DNA of 64,000 nucleotides from Marinomonas aquiplantarum (GCF_003314975.1 NZ_QNRF01000003.1:1-64000), one strand, 5' to 3'; shown: positions 8,583 to 18,027, counted from the first letter of the stretch. Translations and numbers: made by a program. Notes: generated from the sequence alone by a model not told the origin.

Positions 8583-9332
8583 GTGCGTGATTCCATTGAA
8601 ATCCTCTCTTATCAAGGTACAGATAAGGCACACCTTCACTCACACACCCAAATCGTTATGCCACTTTCAGGACAATTAGAATTGGAAGTGGAAGGCCAAC
8701 AACAAGCTGTCGAATTCGGTCAAGCCTGTCTTATTTCATCGCAACAGGCACATACGCATCAAGCAGTGCAAGACAACCGCTGCCTAGTATTAAACGCACT
8801 GCCTATTTGGAATCAAGACCTAATAAGCCAAGAAAAATTCATCCAATTAACCCCACAAGCCCAAGCCTATTTGCCCTTCTTATCCACCCTGTCAGCAGAT
8901 CCAAGCACACTCAAACAACAGCAAGCCTTAGCCTTGTTAGAGCATTTATTACCTGTACCCAAAGAGACACTTCGACACGCTCATATCCGGTTGCAAAAAG
9001 CCAAACAGCTGATCGACCATGAGTTCGCTAGTGGCTTAACCATCAAGGAAGTTGCTCAACAAGTGCATTTAAGTAGCGGTCAGTTAACGCTTTTGTTTAA
9101 GCAACAACTTGGTATAACACCAAAGCAATATCTTCTTAAAAAGCAACTGACAGCGGCAAAATATTGGCTCTCTTCCTCTAGAGACAGCCTTGATGAGATT
9201 GCAGAAAAAGTAGGACTAAGCAACGCCAGCGCCCTTGTCAGACTCTTCCATCAGCATGAAAATATGACACCTGGTACTTTTCGCTCTACTCTTCTCGTTG
9301 AATCTCAAAAGCAATTTCCCAGTTGCGAATAA
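8583..9332 (+). CDS. AraC-family transcriptional regulator with N-terminal cupin
   Basis: 249 residues with a GTG start preceded by AGGA. Residues 10-75 form a cupin sensor (AHLHSHTQIVMPLSG, then HTHQA). Residues 145-245 carry two helix-turn-helix motifs of the AraC/XylS type (LTIKEVAQQVHLSSGQLTLLFKQ and LDEIAEKVGLSNASALVRLF). The effector is unknown. The gene diverges from the cupredoxin gene, a plausible target. Its last 47 bases overlap the 3' end of the convergent binding-protein gene. Confidence 0.85.
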   Translation: MRDSIEILSYQGTDKAHLHSHTQIVMPLSGQLELEVEGQQQAVEFGQACLISSQQAHTHQAVQDNRCLVLNALPIWNQDLISQEKFIQLTPQAQAYLPFLSTLSADPSTLKQQQALALLEHLLPVPKETLRHAHIRLQKAKQLIDHEFASGLTIKEVAQQVHLSSGQLTLLFKQQLGITPKQYLLKKQLTAAKYWLSSSRDSLDEIAEKVGLSNASALVRLFHQHENMTPGTFRSTLLVESQKQFPSCE

Positions 9333-10344
9333 AGCGCTGCTGTTTGGCATGATCCCGTCCCACTAATAACTGCTGGTCCAGCTCTATGATGCCAGTTGGC
9401 CCTGGTGCACTGACCACAAAAGGGTCTTCTGCATTCTTAATATCGGGATGTATTGGGAATAGCAGTCCCTGCTCTTGCATCATTTTTTGAGCGCGATCAG
9501 ACAATAAAAAATCAATAAATAAACCTGCATCCTGAGGGTTTGGCGCATTTTTGGGTATCAAGGCTGCGCGCATTAACATCAAGGTAAAATCCTTCGGCAA
9601 AATCATTTTAAGACGATCATCGTCTTTTGCTCTTTGTGAGGCATACGAACCAAGTAAGTTATAACCCAACACCAACTTACCGTCCGCTACATCGTCTATG
9701 ATGTTATGAGTACAACAATAGGTCTGCACATCGTGACTACCAAACGCTTCTAACAAACGCCCCCACGTTAAATCCGCCTGGCGAGCATCTTGGCTCGCCA
9801 AAAGGTAACCCACACCACTTTGGCGTATATCATACGTACCAATTCGCTTTGTCATCGCTGGACCATGCTGTCGTATGGTCTGCAACAATGACTGCCGGTC
9901 TTCCGGTAGCGGCCCAGGAAAGGCATCTTTGTTGACCAACATCACAATCGGCTCTAATGAAAATGCAAAAAGCTGATCACGCCACTTAAAGTCTTGCGGT
10001 AAATTGTCCGTTAAACTTGACTGATAAGTTCGAGCATAGCCATCATTGACCAGCTTAAAATGCAGATCCATAGCACTGCTAATCGCCAAACTCGCCACTG
10101 GATTCGATTGCTCTTTAATGGTCAAATAATAAAGTTCAAGAGTATTCACATCACGATAAGCAACTCGAACGTCTGGGTATTGCGCTACAAAATCCTGCAA
10201 AATGGGTTCAAATGACGTCAAGTCTAAAGCCGAATTAATCACTAATACTCGTGATGCATTCTTTTTTCCAAACCAGACGGTTGGAGACTCCGCCCAAGCC
10301 AACGACAAACTAAAACACATCACAATCGTAAACCATGCTTTCAT
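9286..10344 (-). CDS. Periplasmic ABC-type solute-binding protein linked to TctDE
   Basis: 352 residues. A signal peptide (MKAWF...LAWA, 1-18) is followed by a type II periplasmic binding fold resembling iron(III)/spermidine-type binding proteins, with the family-like phrases LAISSAMDLHFK and FIDFLLSDRAQKMM. It starts on the TGATG that ends tctE, so translation is coupled. No ABC permease or ATPase is nearby. This suggests a sensory accessory that presents ligand to TctE in the periplasm, not a transport component. That role is inference. The ligand could be a carboxylate, but the sequence does not show it. Confidence 0.8.
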   Translation of the reverse strand: MKAWFTIVMCFSLSLAWAESPTVWFGKKNASRVLVINSALDLTSFEPILQDFVAQYPDVRVAYRDVNTLELYYLTIKEQSNPVASLAISSAMDLHFKLVNDGYARTYQSSLTDNLPQDFKWRDQLFAFSLEPIVMLVNKDAFPGPLPEDRQSLLQTIRQHGPAMTKRIGTYDIRQSGVGYLLASQDARQADLTWGRLLEAFGSHDVQTYCCTHNIIDDVADGKLVLGYNLLGSYASQRAKDDDRLKMILPKDFTLMLMRAALIPKNAPNPQDAGLFIDFLLSDRAQKMMQEQGLLFPIHPDIKNAEDPFVVSAPGPTGIIELDQQLLVGRDHAKQQRFIRNWEIAFEIQREE

Positions 10345-11804
10345 CAGATTTGCCCTCGGAAGAAACTTAATTTGTCTATGTCCACTTGAAAGGTGGTGCC
10401 CTTGGGCTGCGTATCAAGAATTTCGATATGAGCATGATGATGATCTAAAATGTCTTTCACCATGGACAAGCCAACGCCACTCCCTGCGATGTCATAACGA
10501 GCCCGATAAAAACGCTCAAACACGCGCTCCTTTTCTTCTTCAGCAATGCCATCACCATAGTCAATCACCTGAATACGGTAGATTTTCGACAGCTCCTCTA
10601 CTCGAACAATGACATCTGTTTGCTGCTGTTTTTGATGGCCACTATAACGCACAGCATTCTCGATTAGGTTTTGCATCATCTGCTGAATCGAAAAACTATC
10701 ACCAAGCACCCAAGCCTCCTGAAGCGAACATTCATAAGACAAACGCACTCCTTGATGTAACGCTGGCACAGCGTGTTCACGACAAGACGCCGTAATTGGC
10801 TCCAACAAGTCTATTGGTTCCAATCGGTGAGTTTGCAAGCGATGTGACACCACAGCTTGATTCAATAATAAGGTGACGGTCTGGCTCAGATAATCACACT
10901 GACGAACGATATTCTCGAGGGCCTGATGCTGTTTTTCTGGTGAGGTATTATCCCGTGCATTCTCTGCCAACGCTTTCAAACTCGCCAAAGGCGTACGCAA
11001 TTGATGCGCGGCATCTGCCGTATAATTTTCGAGTTGCTCAAGGTTCTTTTGTAAACGCGCCATAAAGTGATTAATGGCGACTTTAAGGTGATGCGTTTCT
11101 TTTGGTGTGTTGATGGTAATCGGCGTTAAATCGCCTTTTACACGCTCTTCTAGCGCCCACTCAATGCGATGCAAAGGACGCAATACCAGATGACTACCGA
11201 TCATAATTAAGGCAATGGCAACCAATGCAATTAACACCACCACCTCAACCGCACGTTGCGTAATAGAGGAAGCCATTCTTTCCCTAGATAGACGCGTTTG
11301 GCCTAAAATAATACGGACAGTTTGTGCGCTTTCAGGGTTTGTTAGGTGACGTTCGAGCCAAGCAAATCGGACCAATTCATCAGAATAACTTTGATTATAG
11401 AATTGCATTTGATCCAAAACAGGCTGCTTGGGCGGCTCAGAATCCAAATCGTTATACCCTGTAATGAAACCCTGCTCTAAGCTTTCCACCTTGTAAAACA
11501 CTCGATCTTCATCCGCTTGAGCTAGAGTGGCAAAAGCGGACCAAGGGATATCAACACTGACCTGGTTGTCTATCAGTGCGATATTTTCATCCATTTGCAA
11601 CAAGGCACTACGCAATAGTCGATCATAGGATAAATCTGCCAACTGACGACTGTAGTCAAAAATCAGATTAATTGCGATGCCAGCAATAACGCATATAACG
11701 ATGACACCAGAGACAATAAAACGAAAGCGTAATGAGGGGGCTTTTTTTAACGCCAGCTTTTCATCATCACTCAGATTTTGTGGGCTGAGTGATTTCTGCC
11801 ACAT
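10344..11804 (-). CDS. tctE: Sensor histidine kinase, TctE-like
   Basis: 486 residues from ATG 11804, which has AGAGG 8 bases upstream; the frame also opens six bases earlier at a TTG. Membrane segments lie near 25-48 and 188-210 and flank a periplasmic sensor region. A HAMP linker, an H-box (AAHQLRTPLASLKALAEN, phospho-His in AHQLR) and an HATPase domain (QNLIENAVRYS, DYGDGI, GSGVGLSMV) follow. It overlaps the response-regulator gene by 38 bp. The order fits TctE/BctE kinases that control citrate-type tripartite transporters. Confidence 0.87.
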   Translation of the reverse strand: MWQKSLSPQNLSDDEKLALKKAPSLRFRFIVSGVIVICVIAGIAINLIFDYSRQLADLSYDRLLRSALLQMDENIALIDNQVSVDIPWSAFATLAQADEDRVFYKVESLEQGFITGYNDLDSEPPKQPVLDQMQFYNQSYSDELVRFAWLERHLTNPESAQTVRIILGQTRLSRERMASSITQRAVEVVVLIALVAIALIMIGSHLVLRPLHRIEWALEERVKGDLTPITINTPKETHHLKVAINHFMARLQKNLEQLENYTADAAHQLRTPLASLKALAENARDNTSPEKQHQALENIVRQCDYLSQTVTLLLNQAVVSHRLQTHRLEPIDLLEPITASCREHAVPALHQGVRLSYECSLQEAWVLGDSFSIQQMMQNLIENAVRYSGHQKQQQTDVIVRVEELSKIYRIQVIDYGDGIAEEEKERVFERFYRARYDIAGSGVGLSMVKDILDHHHAHIEILDTQPKGTTFQVDIDKLSFFRGQI

Positions 11805-12450
11805 AGCCAATTCCTCTTAATGTGCTGATCAGTAAATCCCCTTTCAACATCTTTTTTCGCAAGCGCCCAACGTACAACTCAATGGCATTTGGCCCTGGCG
11901 TTTCATTGAAATTAAAAAGGTGATCGGTTATCTCATCTTTACTTAAAACTCGACCTAGATGCCCAAGAAAGATCTCCAGCAAGCGAAATTCACGATTGGT
12001 AATTGGCGTTAACTCGCCTTCGATAAACACCTGTCGACTATCTCGATTCACTTGGATATTACCGTGCTCTGTGACATTGGCCGCATAACCTTGTTTGCGT
12101 CTTAATAAAGCTCGGCATCTGGCTTCTAACTCACCAAAATCAAAGGGCTTGGTCAGGTAATCATCTGCACCAGCATCCAGCAGACGAATACGGTCTTCAA
12201 TGTGATCACGGGCCGTCAAAATCAGCACCGGCGTATCATCGTCGCGCTGGCGTAACTTTTGTAACAATTGTAGACCAGACAACCCTGGTAAATTCAAATC
12301 CAGCAAGATCAAATCCACAGATTGATAGCGCAGCATTTCATCCGCCTGTTTACCATCTGTTATCAAATCAACGCCATGACCAAGAGAAGTCAAACGCTCA
12401 CATATGGCTTGGCCTAAAACCTGCGTATCTTCAACGACTAAAATTCTCAT
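11767..12450 (-). CDS. tctD: OmpR-family response regulator, TctD-like
   Basis: 227 residues. The receiver domain has acidic residues at E7-D8, the phosphoacceptor Asp51 (LILLDLNLPG) and Lys in LTKPFDFGE. A C-terminal winged helix (about 125-222) carries PNAIELYVGRLRKK. It is the first gene of the tctDE-binding-protein unit, 102 bp downstream of tctA behind a terminator. It probably activates the tctCBA genes, and a 7-4-7 direct repeat upstream of tctC fits an OmpR-family binding site. Confidence 0.88.
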   Translation of the reverse strand: MRILVVEDTQVLGQAICERLTSLGHGVDLITDGKQADEMLRYQSVDLILLDLNLPGLSGLQLLQKLRQRDDDTPVLILTARDHIEDRIRLLDAGADDYLTKPFDFGELEARCRALLRRKQGYAANVTEHGNIQVNRDSRQVFIEGELTPITNREFRLLEIFLGHLGRVLSKDEITDHLFNFNETPGPNAIELYVGRLRKKMLKGDLLISTLRGIGYVAEITQPTKSE

Positions 12451-12489
12451 AAGACGCCTACTAATTCATTATTATTTTTTGGTATAAAG

Positions 12490-12526
12490 CAAAAAAATTC
12501 GAACGGTAAAAACCGTCCGAATTTTT
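12490..12526 (-). terminator. Terminator after tctCBA
   Basis: On the minus strand AATTCGGACGG and CCGTTCGAATT pair, with one mismatch, around a T-rich loop and are followed by a run of seven T. It separates the transporter genes from tctDE, perhaps as a partial read-through point. Confidence 0.7.
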
Positions 12527-12552
12527 CAGTTTTCGAGTCATCGCATTAATAA

Positions 12553-14067
12553 TTAGCGAGTACTATTTTTTGATCTGGCCATCTTAGCACGGACAATCGG
12601 ACCAACAATAATAGGTAGAACCAATCCAAGAATTGCTACGATCCATAAACCAATACTCAAGCCACTATTGAAAAGTACACTCCAATCGCCATCGGATAAA
12701 ACTAAGGCATGACGTAAGCTTTTTTCCATTTCAGGCCCAAGCAACATGCCTAAAATAATCGGTACCAATGGAATATCCACTTTACGAAAAATGTAGCCGG
12801 CAACACCAAAACCTACCATGAAATACAAATCCAACGCACTGTGACTCACAGAGTAGATACCGACCGAAGCGATCAAGGTCACAATCGGCATAAGGTATTT
12901 AGGTGGAATGCTCAACAACTTCACAAAGATGCCAACCATAGGAATGTTCAGCAAAAGCAACACCAAGTTACCAACAAACATGGCTGCAATCACACCCCAA
13001 ACTAGGTCTGCGTTTTGTTGGAACAACATCGGACCCGGTGAGATATTCAGCGAAATCAACATCGCCAATAAGACAGCCGTTGTTCCACTACCTGGCACAC
13101 CAAGAGTTAACATAGGCACAAGCGCACCCGATGCCGCACCGTTGTTACCCGCTTCTGGCGCTGCCACACCACGCGGATCACCATGACCAAATTCGCCTTT
13201 ATCCGAGGTACGTTTCTCTAGAGTGTAACTAATGAAACTACCAAGAGAAGCACCAGCACCAGGTAATACACCAGACACAAAGCCCAGCAAAGCACCACGA
13301 ATAGACGCTGGCAAGACTTTGATAATGTCTTTCGCCGACAGTTTTAACTTATTAATCGCCACTTGTTTCAGACCATCACCAGCATGACGCTCAAGGAAGA
13401 ACAGCAATTCACTGATGGCAAACAAACCAACAATGGCAATAATGAAGTCTACCCCTTCAAACAACTCTAAGGTGTTGAAGGTATAACGCTGAACACCAGT
13501 CGAAATATCAATACCGACCGTCGCAATCATCAAACCAATAGCCGCCGCCATTAGGGTTTTAAATTGGTTTTTACCTGTAATACCGCCAAGAGTCGCAAAA
13601 GCTAACGCAAATAAAGCGAAGTATTCAGAAGGACCAAATTTCAAAGCAAATTTAGCTAAGATCGGCGCTAAAATCACCAAGCCAATGGTAGCAATAAAAC
13701 TGCCGATAAACGAAGCAATCGCTGAAATCGCCAAAGCTTCAGCGGCTTTGCCCTTCAATGCCATAGGATAACCATCCAAACAGGTCATCATGGCAGGCTC
13801 ATCCCCTGGAATATTCAGTAGGATAGAAGAAATACGACCACCATACATGGCACCAGCATACACTGAGGTCAACAAGATAAGAGACGATGTTGGTGATAAA
13901 CCCAAGCTGAACGCCAAGGGAATCAAAATCGCCACACCATTTGCTGGACCTAAACCAGGCAATGCGCCAATAAGTGTTCCTAGAATCGCCCCAGCCACGG
14001 CAAACATAATGCTTTCTGGGGTGAGTGCAACAGCAAAGCCTTGCATCAATAAACTGAGTGTATCCAT
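12553..14067 (-). CDS. tctA: Tripartite tricarboxylate transporter, large membrane subunit TctA
   Basis: 504 residues, about twelve membrane segments, the usual family length. It has the TctA-typical ALPGLGPANGVAILIPL near residue 38 and PGAGASLGSFISY near 270. It forms the inner-membrane channel with TctB and takes ligand from the periplasmic TctC. It starts one base after the tctB stop, so it is in one operon. Substrates of the family include citrate and other carboxylates. The actual substrate is not readable here. Confidence 0.93.
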   Translation of the reverse strand: MDTLSLLMQGFAVALTPESIMFAVAGAILGTLIGALPGLGPANGVAILIPLAFSLGLSPTSSLILLTSVYAGAMYGGRISSILLNIPGDEPAMMTCLDGYPMALKGKAAEALAISAIASFIGSFIATIGLVILAPILAKFALKFGPSEYFALFALAFATLGGITGKNQFKTLMAAAIGLMIATVGIDISTGVQRYTFNTLELFEGVDFIIAIVGLFAISELLFFLERHAGDGLKQVAINKLKLSAKDIIKVLPASIRGALLGFVSGVLPGAGASLGSFISYTLEKRTSDKGEFGHGDPRGVAAPEAGNNGAASGALVPMLTLGVPGSGTTAVLLAMLISLNISPGPMLFQQNADLVWGVIAAMFVGNLVLLLLNIPMVGIFVKLLSIPPKYLMPIVTLIASVGIYSVSHSALDLYFMVGFGVAGYIFRKVDIPLVPIILGMLLGPEMEKSLRHALVLSDGDWSVLFNSGLSIGLWIVAILGLVLPIIVGPIVRAKMARSKNSTR

Positions 14068-14068
14068 A

Positions 14069-14509
14069 TTAAAACTCCAATAAACCGAGTGGCAGAGCTA
14101 ACTCAAGCACATGATTAAATAGGAAGAAGATGGCAACAGAACTAATTACACCAGTCATCACACTCTTCGAAATACTCGCGCCCATACGCCAGCATAAAAA
14201 AGACACAACCAACGCAGCAGCTGGCATAAAGCCAATTGGCTCAATTGCCCAAGCAAAAGCCAACATTGCCAACACCACAATAGCCAACTCCACTAACATA
14301 GCCACTGGAGCCCACTTCTCATCTGGGTCTGGTCGTACCATCATATAAATTGAGCTGATCCCGAGAATAATGGACAGCATGATAGGAAAAGTTTCAGGTC
14401 CGACACTTTCATGCCCACCAAAAGGCACAGGAAATTGTGTCGCTTCCCAGCCATATGCAACGGCGAGAATCAGCATCAGCATGCCAAACACACGATCATT
14501 TACGCGCAT
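14069..14509 (-). CDS. tctB: Tripartite tricarboxylate transporter, small membrane subunit TctB
   Basis: 146 residues with four predicted membrane segments and the TctB length. It is poorly conserved in sequence, as usual for this family, but its place between tctC and tctA identifies it. Phrases such as HESVGPETFP resemble TctB N-terminal loops. Confidence 0.88.
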   Translation of the reverse strand: MRVNDRVFGMLMLILAVAYGWEATQFPVPFGGHESVGPETFPIMLSIILGISSIYMMVRPDPDEKWAPVAMLVELAIVVLAMLAFAWAIEPIGFMPAAALVVSFLCWRMGASISKSVMTGVISSVAIFFLFNHVLELALPLGLLEF

Positions 14510-14554
14510 GTTTCTGCTCCATGTTAGTTAATCAGTAAAATAAATAAAAATGAA

Positions 14555-14580
14555 AACAGGAGGGGGTTCCCCCTCCAAAT
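14555..14580 (-). terminator. Intercistronic hairpin between tctC and tctB
   Basis: GGAGGGGG and CCCCCTCC form a G/C hairpin (14559-14576). On the minus strand it is followed by a T-rich tract. Hairpins after the binding-protein gene often stabilise that mRNA or reduce expression of the membrane subunits. Here it may set a high TctC to TctBA ratio. Confidence 0.6.
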
Positions 14581-14592
14581 AACGGTGTGCTA

Positions 14593-15585
14593 TTAGCGGA
14601 TCAAACCGATGTCTTTGGATAGGATTTGGATATCCAAGGTTTGATTTTTAACGAATTGGGTAAATTCAGCGCCTGACTTATGGAATGGCATCAGGCCGTT
14701 TTTCGTCATGATGTCTTTCCACTCTTGAGTCGTATACAACTCATTCATGGTATCTACCCACCAATCATAAGATTCTTGGCTCGCTTTACCTGGCACATAG
14801 AAACCACGCCAGTTTGGTGCAACAGAGTCAATACCTTGTTCCATAGCCGTTGGGATTGCATTAAACGGTGCTGGCAAACGTTGTTCTGATAGCACAGCTA
14901 ACACACGCAAATCACCAGAATCCATAAAACCTTTCACTTCAGAAACGTCACCGGTGAACGCGTCAACGTGACCGCCAACTACCTGAACAAGCGCTTCAGA
15001 ACCACCACTGAATGCCAAGTAACGAATCTTAGGCAGATTCTCTACCTGTGCTTTTTGCGCTGTCATCAAGACTTTTAAATGATCCCAACCGCCTGACGCA
15101 CTACCACCAGCGAATTTCACCGAAGTAGGATCTTGCTTAAGGGCATCAATCAATTGACTAAGAGAGGTGTATTTGGAGTCTTTACCAACCGCAATGATGC
15201 CGTAATCCGCACCCAATGTACCAACCCATTTTACTTGGTCTGAATTCATACCTGGGAATTGGCCTTGTGCAAGGCGAGTTGTGGTTGCCGTACTGGCGGC
15301 AACAATCAAGTTATCATCTTTAGCTCGTTTACTGACCGTGTGCGCAAATGCGACACCACCACCAGCACCGGACATATTAACCGTTTGCACATTACCTTTG
15401 ATGTAATCTTGATCGACTAAAACCTTACCAACACTACGACAAGTGAAGTCCCAACCACCACCAGGGTTAGCTGGCGCGATACATTCAGCACTGCGAGCGG
15501 GTTCATAGGCGTGAGCCTGTCCGACCATAGAGAGTGCGACCGCACCAGAGACAAGAACAGACTTCAAAGATAGGTTTTTAAGCAT
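14593..15585 (-). CDS. tctC: Tripartite tricarboxylate transporter binding protein TctC (Bug family)
   Basis: 330 residues. A signal peptide (1-26, ending AHA) leads to a Bug/TctC periplasmic binding fold, with PANPGGGWDFTCR near residue 38 and NMSGAGGGVAF near 70. A strong AGGAG site precedes the ATG. It is the first gene of tctCBA. It binds a carboxylate in the periplasm and hands it to TctAB. Confidence 0.92.
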   Translation of the reverse strand: MLKNLSLKSVLVSGAVALSMVGQAHAYEPARSAECIAPANPGGGWDFTCRSVGKVLVDQDYIKGNVQTVNMSGAGGGVAFAHTVSKRAKDDNLIVAASTATTTRLAQGQFPGMNSDQVKWVGTLGADYGIIAVGKDSKYTSLSQLIDALKQDPTSVKFAGGSASGGWDHLKVLMTAQKAQVENLPKIRYLAFSGGSEALVQVVGGHVDAFTGDVSEVKGFMDSGDLRVLAVLSEQRLPAPFNAIPTAMEQGIDSVAPNWRGFYVPGKASQESYDWWVDTMNELYTTQEWKDIMTKNGLMPFHKSGAEFTQFVKNQTLDIQILSKDIGLIR

Positions 15586-15678
15586 GATTTTCTCCTGCTT
15601 GTTATTGTTTTTGTTAGCGAATCAAGTTTCTAAAGTAAATACTCAGTAAACTTGATGAGCTTCACCTTAACGCTCAAA

Positions 15679-15696
15679 CCTGTCACCACCCTGTCA
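15679..15696 (-). promoter_or_regulatory. Direct repeat 7-4-7 upstream of tctC, candidate TctD operator
   Basis: On the minus strand TGACAGG-GTGG-TGACAGG gives two perfect 7-bp repeats at 11-bp spacing, the layout bound by tandem OmpR/PhoB-type dimers. It lies about 93 bp upstream of the tctC start, a normal activator position. Confidence 0.5.
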
Positions 15697-15824
15697 ACAG
15701 CCTTTTTTATTTTGTCGGATTAGTAAAAAAACGTGTTTTTAACAACGCCTTTCCGTGTTTTTGACAATGTAAAAACTCCTTAAAACTCGTAAGCTATAGA
15801 AATATCTATTGTTAAGGGCATTTC

Positions 15825-16748
15825 ATGAATACGGCTACATCAAACCATTCCTCCCCACAAGCCACCCTTATTGGCAGCATTGCGATTTTGCTATGGAGTA
15901 TCTTAGCCCTATTTACAACACAAGCCGGTCTTGTCCCACCTTTGCTTCTGTTAACACTGACATTTGGTGTGGCAACCATACTGTTTTTCTGTGTGTATCT
16001 TGCTAAAGGAGAGATTAAAGCCTCTTGGCAAGGCACACCCAAAAGCGCCATCGCCATGGGTGGCTTAGGTTTTTTTTGCTATCACTTTTGTTATTTCTAT
16101 GCTTTTCAGCACGCACCACCAGTGGAAGCTGGCCTCATCGCCTATTTATGGCCACTGCTGATTGTGTTAATGGCCGGTATGACCAAGGGAAATCATCTAT
16201 CTTGGACTCACCTCGTTGGTGCCGTCGTCGCTTTTATTGGTACAGCCATCATGCTGCAATCAAAAGCACCCTTAGCAGATAGCAACCATATTGAAGTACA
16301 TTGGACTGGGTATGCCGCGGCTTTTGCTTGCGCCCTACTGTGGTCTAGTTATTCTGTAGCTAACCGACGCTATCAACATGTACCGTCAAGCTCTGTGCTT
16401 TGGTACTGCCTAATCACCACAATACTGGCAGGCGTCAGTCACTTCGCAATGGAAACCACACCAGATACTCTATCAAGCAGTGCCTGGGTCGCCATTCTTG
16501 GTCTAGGATTAGGGCCAGTTGGTGTGGCGTTTTTTTGCTGGGACTTTGGTGTTAAACGTGGCAATTTGTCTTTATTGGGCGTGTTGTCTTATACCGCTCC
16601 AGCTCTTTCTACCGCTTGGCTTGGTCTGTTTACAGAAGCAGAGCTAACCCAAGGTCAAATCATCGCGTGCTTATTCATTACGTTTGGTGCCCTGTTCGCC
16701 AGTTTCATGCCAAATAAAAAGCCAGAAACAAAAATGCCCCAAACATAA
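15825..16748 (+). CDS. DMT/EamA-family exporter (YddG-like)
   Basis: 307 residues with ten hydrophobic segments in two EamA repeats. The phrases PPVEAGLIAYLWPLLIVL and GYAAAFACALLWSSYSVANRR resemble the YddG branch, which exports aromatic amino acids and related compounds. AAGGG precedes the ATG. It diverges from tctC. Substrate assignment is tentative. Confidence 0.8.
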   Translation: MNTATSNHSSPQATLIGSIAILLWSILALFTTQAGLVPPLLLLTLTFGVATILFFCVYLAKGEIKASWQGTPKSAIAMGGLGFFCYHFCYFYAFQHAPPVEAGLIAYLWPLLIVLMAGMTKGNHLSWTHLVGAVVAFIGTAIMLQSKAPLADSNHIEVHWTGYAAAFACALLWSSYSVANRRYQHVPSSSVLWYCLITTILAGVSHFAMETTPDTLSSSAWVAILGLGLGPVGVAFFCWDFGVKRGNLSLLGVLSYTAPALSTAWLGLFTEAELTQGQIIACLFITFGALFASFMPNKKPETKMPQT

Positions 16749-16757
16749 GGGGCATTG
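16728..16757 (-). terminator. Terminator of the aminotransferase gene
   Basis: AATGCCCC (16733-16740) and GGGGCATT (16749-16756) pair. On the minus strand a TTTTTG tract follows. The arms overlap the end of the convergent eamA gene. Confidence 0.65.
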
Positions 16758-16782
16758 TTACTCACTAAATGATCTGTCGTGG

Positions 16783-18027
16783 CTAGGCGACGGATTGAGT
16801 CACTTGCCCTAAGGTTCTTGGCATACGCTGTAAATACGCTTCCATCTCTGCCATACCATTGGGCTGATCCACTTTTACACCTAAATCTCGCATAGTACTG
16901 CCTAGAGCATGCAAGGTGCGGAACAGATTGTGTTCACGACATTGCTCTCCCATTTGACCAATACGCACAATGGGCTGTCCAAATGAACCGGCTATTTCAA
17001 CTCGATACACATCCGAAATATGATGACAAATTTGGTTGGCGGTTAATCCTTGCGGAATGTTAATCCCAACCACAGAATTCAGTCGCGCTTCCGAAGCAAT
17101 AAACAATTCTAGCCCCATTCCTTCGATCCCCGTCTGCAAGGCTTTTGAGCAACGCAAATGACGAGCAAATCGTTGCTCAAGAGTCTCTTCACACACCAAC
17201 TTTAAAGCTTCATGAAGCGCCATAATGCCAGACACTGGTGCAGTGTAATGATAACCATCTTTGTGCCAGAAGTTTTCTGCCAGTTGCACATCAAAGCACC
17301 ACTGAGCGGTAGGCTGAGTACGACGCTTAATAGCGGACCAAGCCTCATCCGAAAAAGCCAACAAAGACGCACCTGGAATAGAAGACAAGCCTTTTTGACC
17401 ACCGGTAATCACTACATCCACTTGCCACTCATCCATTTTCAACGGCATGGTACTCAAGGTACAAACCGCATCCACTACCACTAAACAACCATAAGATTTC
17501 GCAATTTTAGCGATGTCTTCCAAGGTATGATTAAACACAGTGTTAGAGGTTTCACCCTGGACCAAAGTAACAACTTTGGGACGGGTTTCTTCAATCGCTT
17601 TACGCACTCGTTCAGGGTCCGCAGCCTCATACGTACCGACATGCAATTCATGAACATCGGCACCGACACGAGCGGCCATCTCTGCCATACGATGACTAAA
17701 GAAACCATTGTTGATACACAAGATTCGCTCATCTTTTTGCAACAAATTGGCCACCGCCATTTCCATCGCCGCCGAGGCTGGCCCCGCTACACCCAAAACC
17801 CATTCGGATTCAGTTTGAAAAACGTAGCGCGCCATGGACTTAACCTGGTCTATAACCTGAGCCATGACACTCCCCAAATGATTAATCACCACAGAGTTGG
17901 CTTTGGCGACGCGTTCTGGAATAGGCACAGGACCCGCCCCCATCATCAATAAAGGCTCGTGTGGCAGAATTTCATCTAAAGATTTTACCTGTGGTGGTGT
18001 CACGCCAAGAGGCGATGAAGCAGTCAT
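16783..18027 (-). CDS. Class V PLP aminotransferase (alanine-glyoxylate / pyridoxamine-pyruvate type)
   Basis: 414 residues from ATG 18027; the longer frame uses a TTG. It is a fold-type I PLP enzyme with the Schiff-base Lys212 in ITGGQKGLSS and the cofactor Asp186 in VVVDAVCT. Residues GPASAAMEMAV form the phosphate-binding loop. It belongs with alanine-glyoxylate and serine-pyruvate transaminases. Pyridoxamine-pyruvate aminotransferase is an alternative in the same group. There is no partner gene in the unit, so the in vivo substrate pair is not clear. Confidence 0.8.
   Translation of the reverse strand: MTASSPLGVTPPQVKSLDEILPHEPLLMMGAGPVPIPERVAKANSVVINHLGSVMAQVIDQVKSMARYVFQTESEWVLGVAGPASAAMEMAVANLLQKDERILCINNGFFSHRMAEMAARVGADVHELHVGTYEAADPERVRKAIEETRPKVVTLVQGETSNTVFNHTLEDIAKIAKSYGCLVVVDAVCTLSTMPLKMDEWQVDVVITGGQKGLSSIPGASLLAFSDEAWSAIKRRTQPTAQWCFDVQLAENFWHKDGYHYTAPVSGIMALHEALKLVCEETLEQRFARHLRCSKALQTGIEGMGLELFIASEARLNSVVGINIPQGLTANQICHHISDVYRVEIAGSFGQPIVRIGQMGEQCREHNLFRTLHALGSTMRDLGVKVDQPNGMAEMEAYLQRMPRTLGQVTQSVA

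Noticed and set aside
9286..9332. Overlap of the AraC and binding-protein genes as a sign of a misassembly
   Set aside because: It is a 47-bp convergent tail-to-tail overlap with both C-termini of normal length, which is tolerated in compact genomes.
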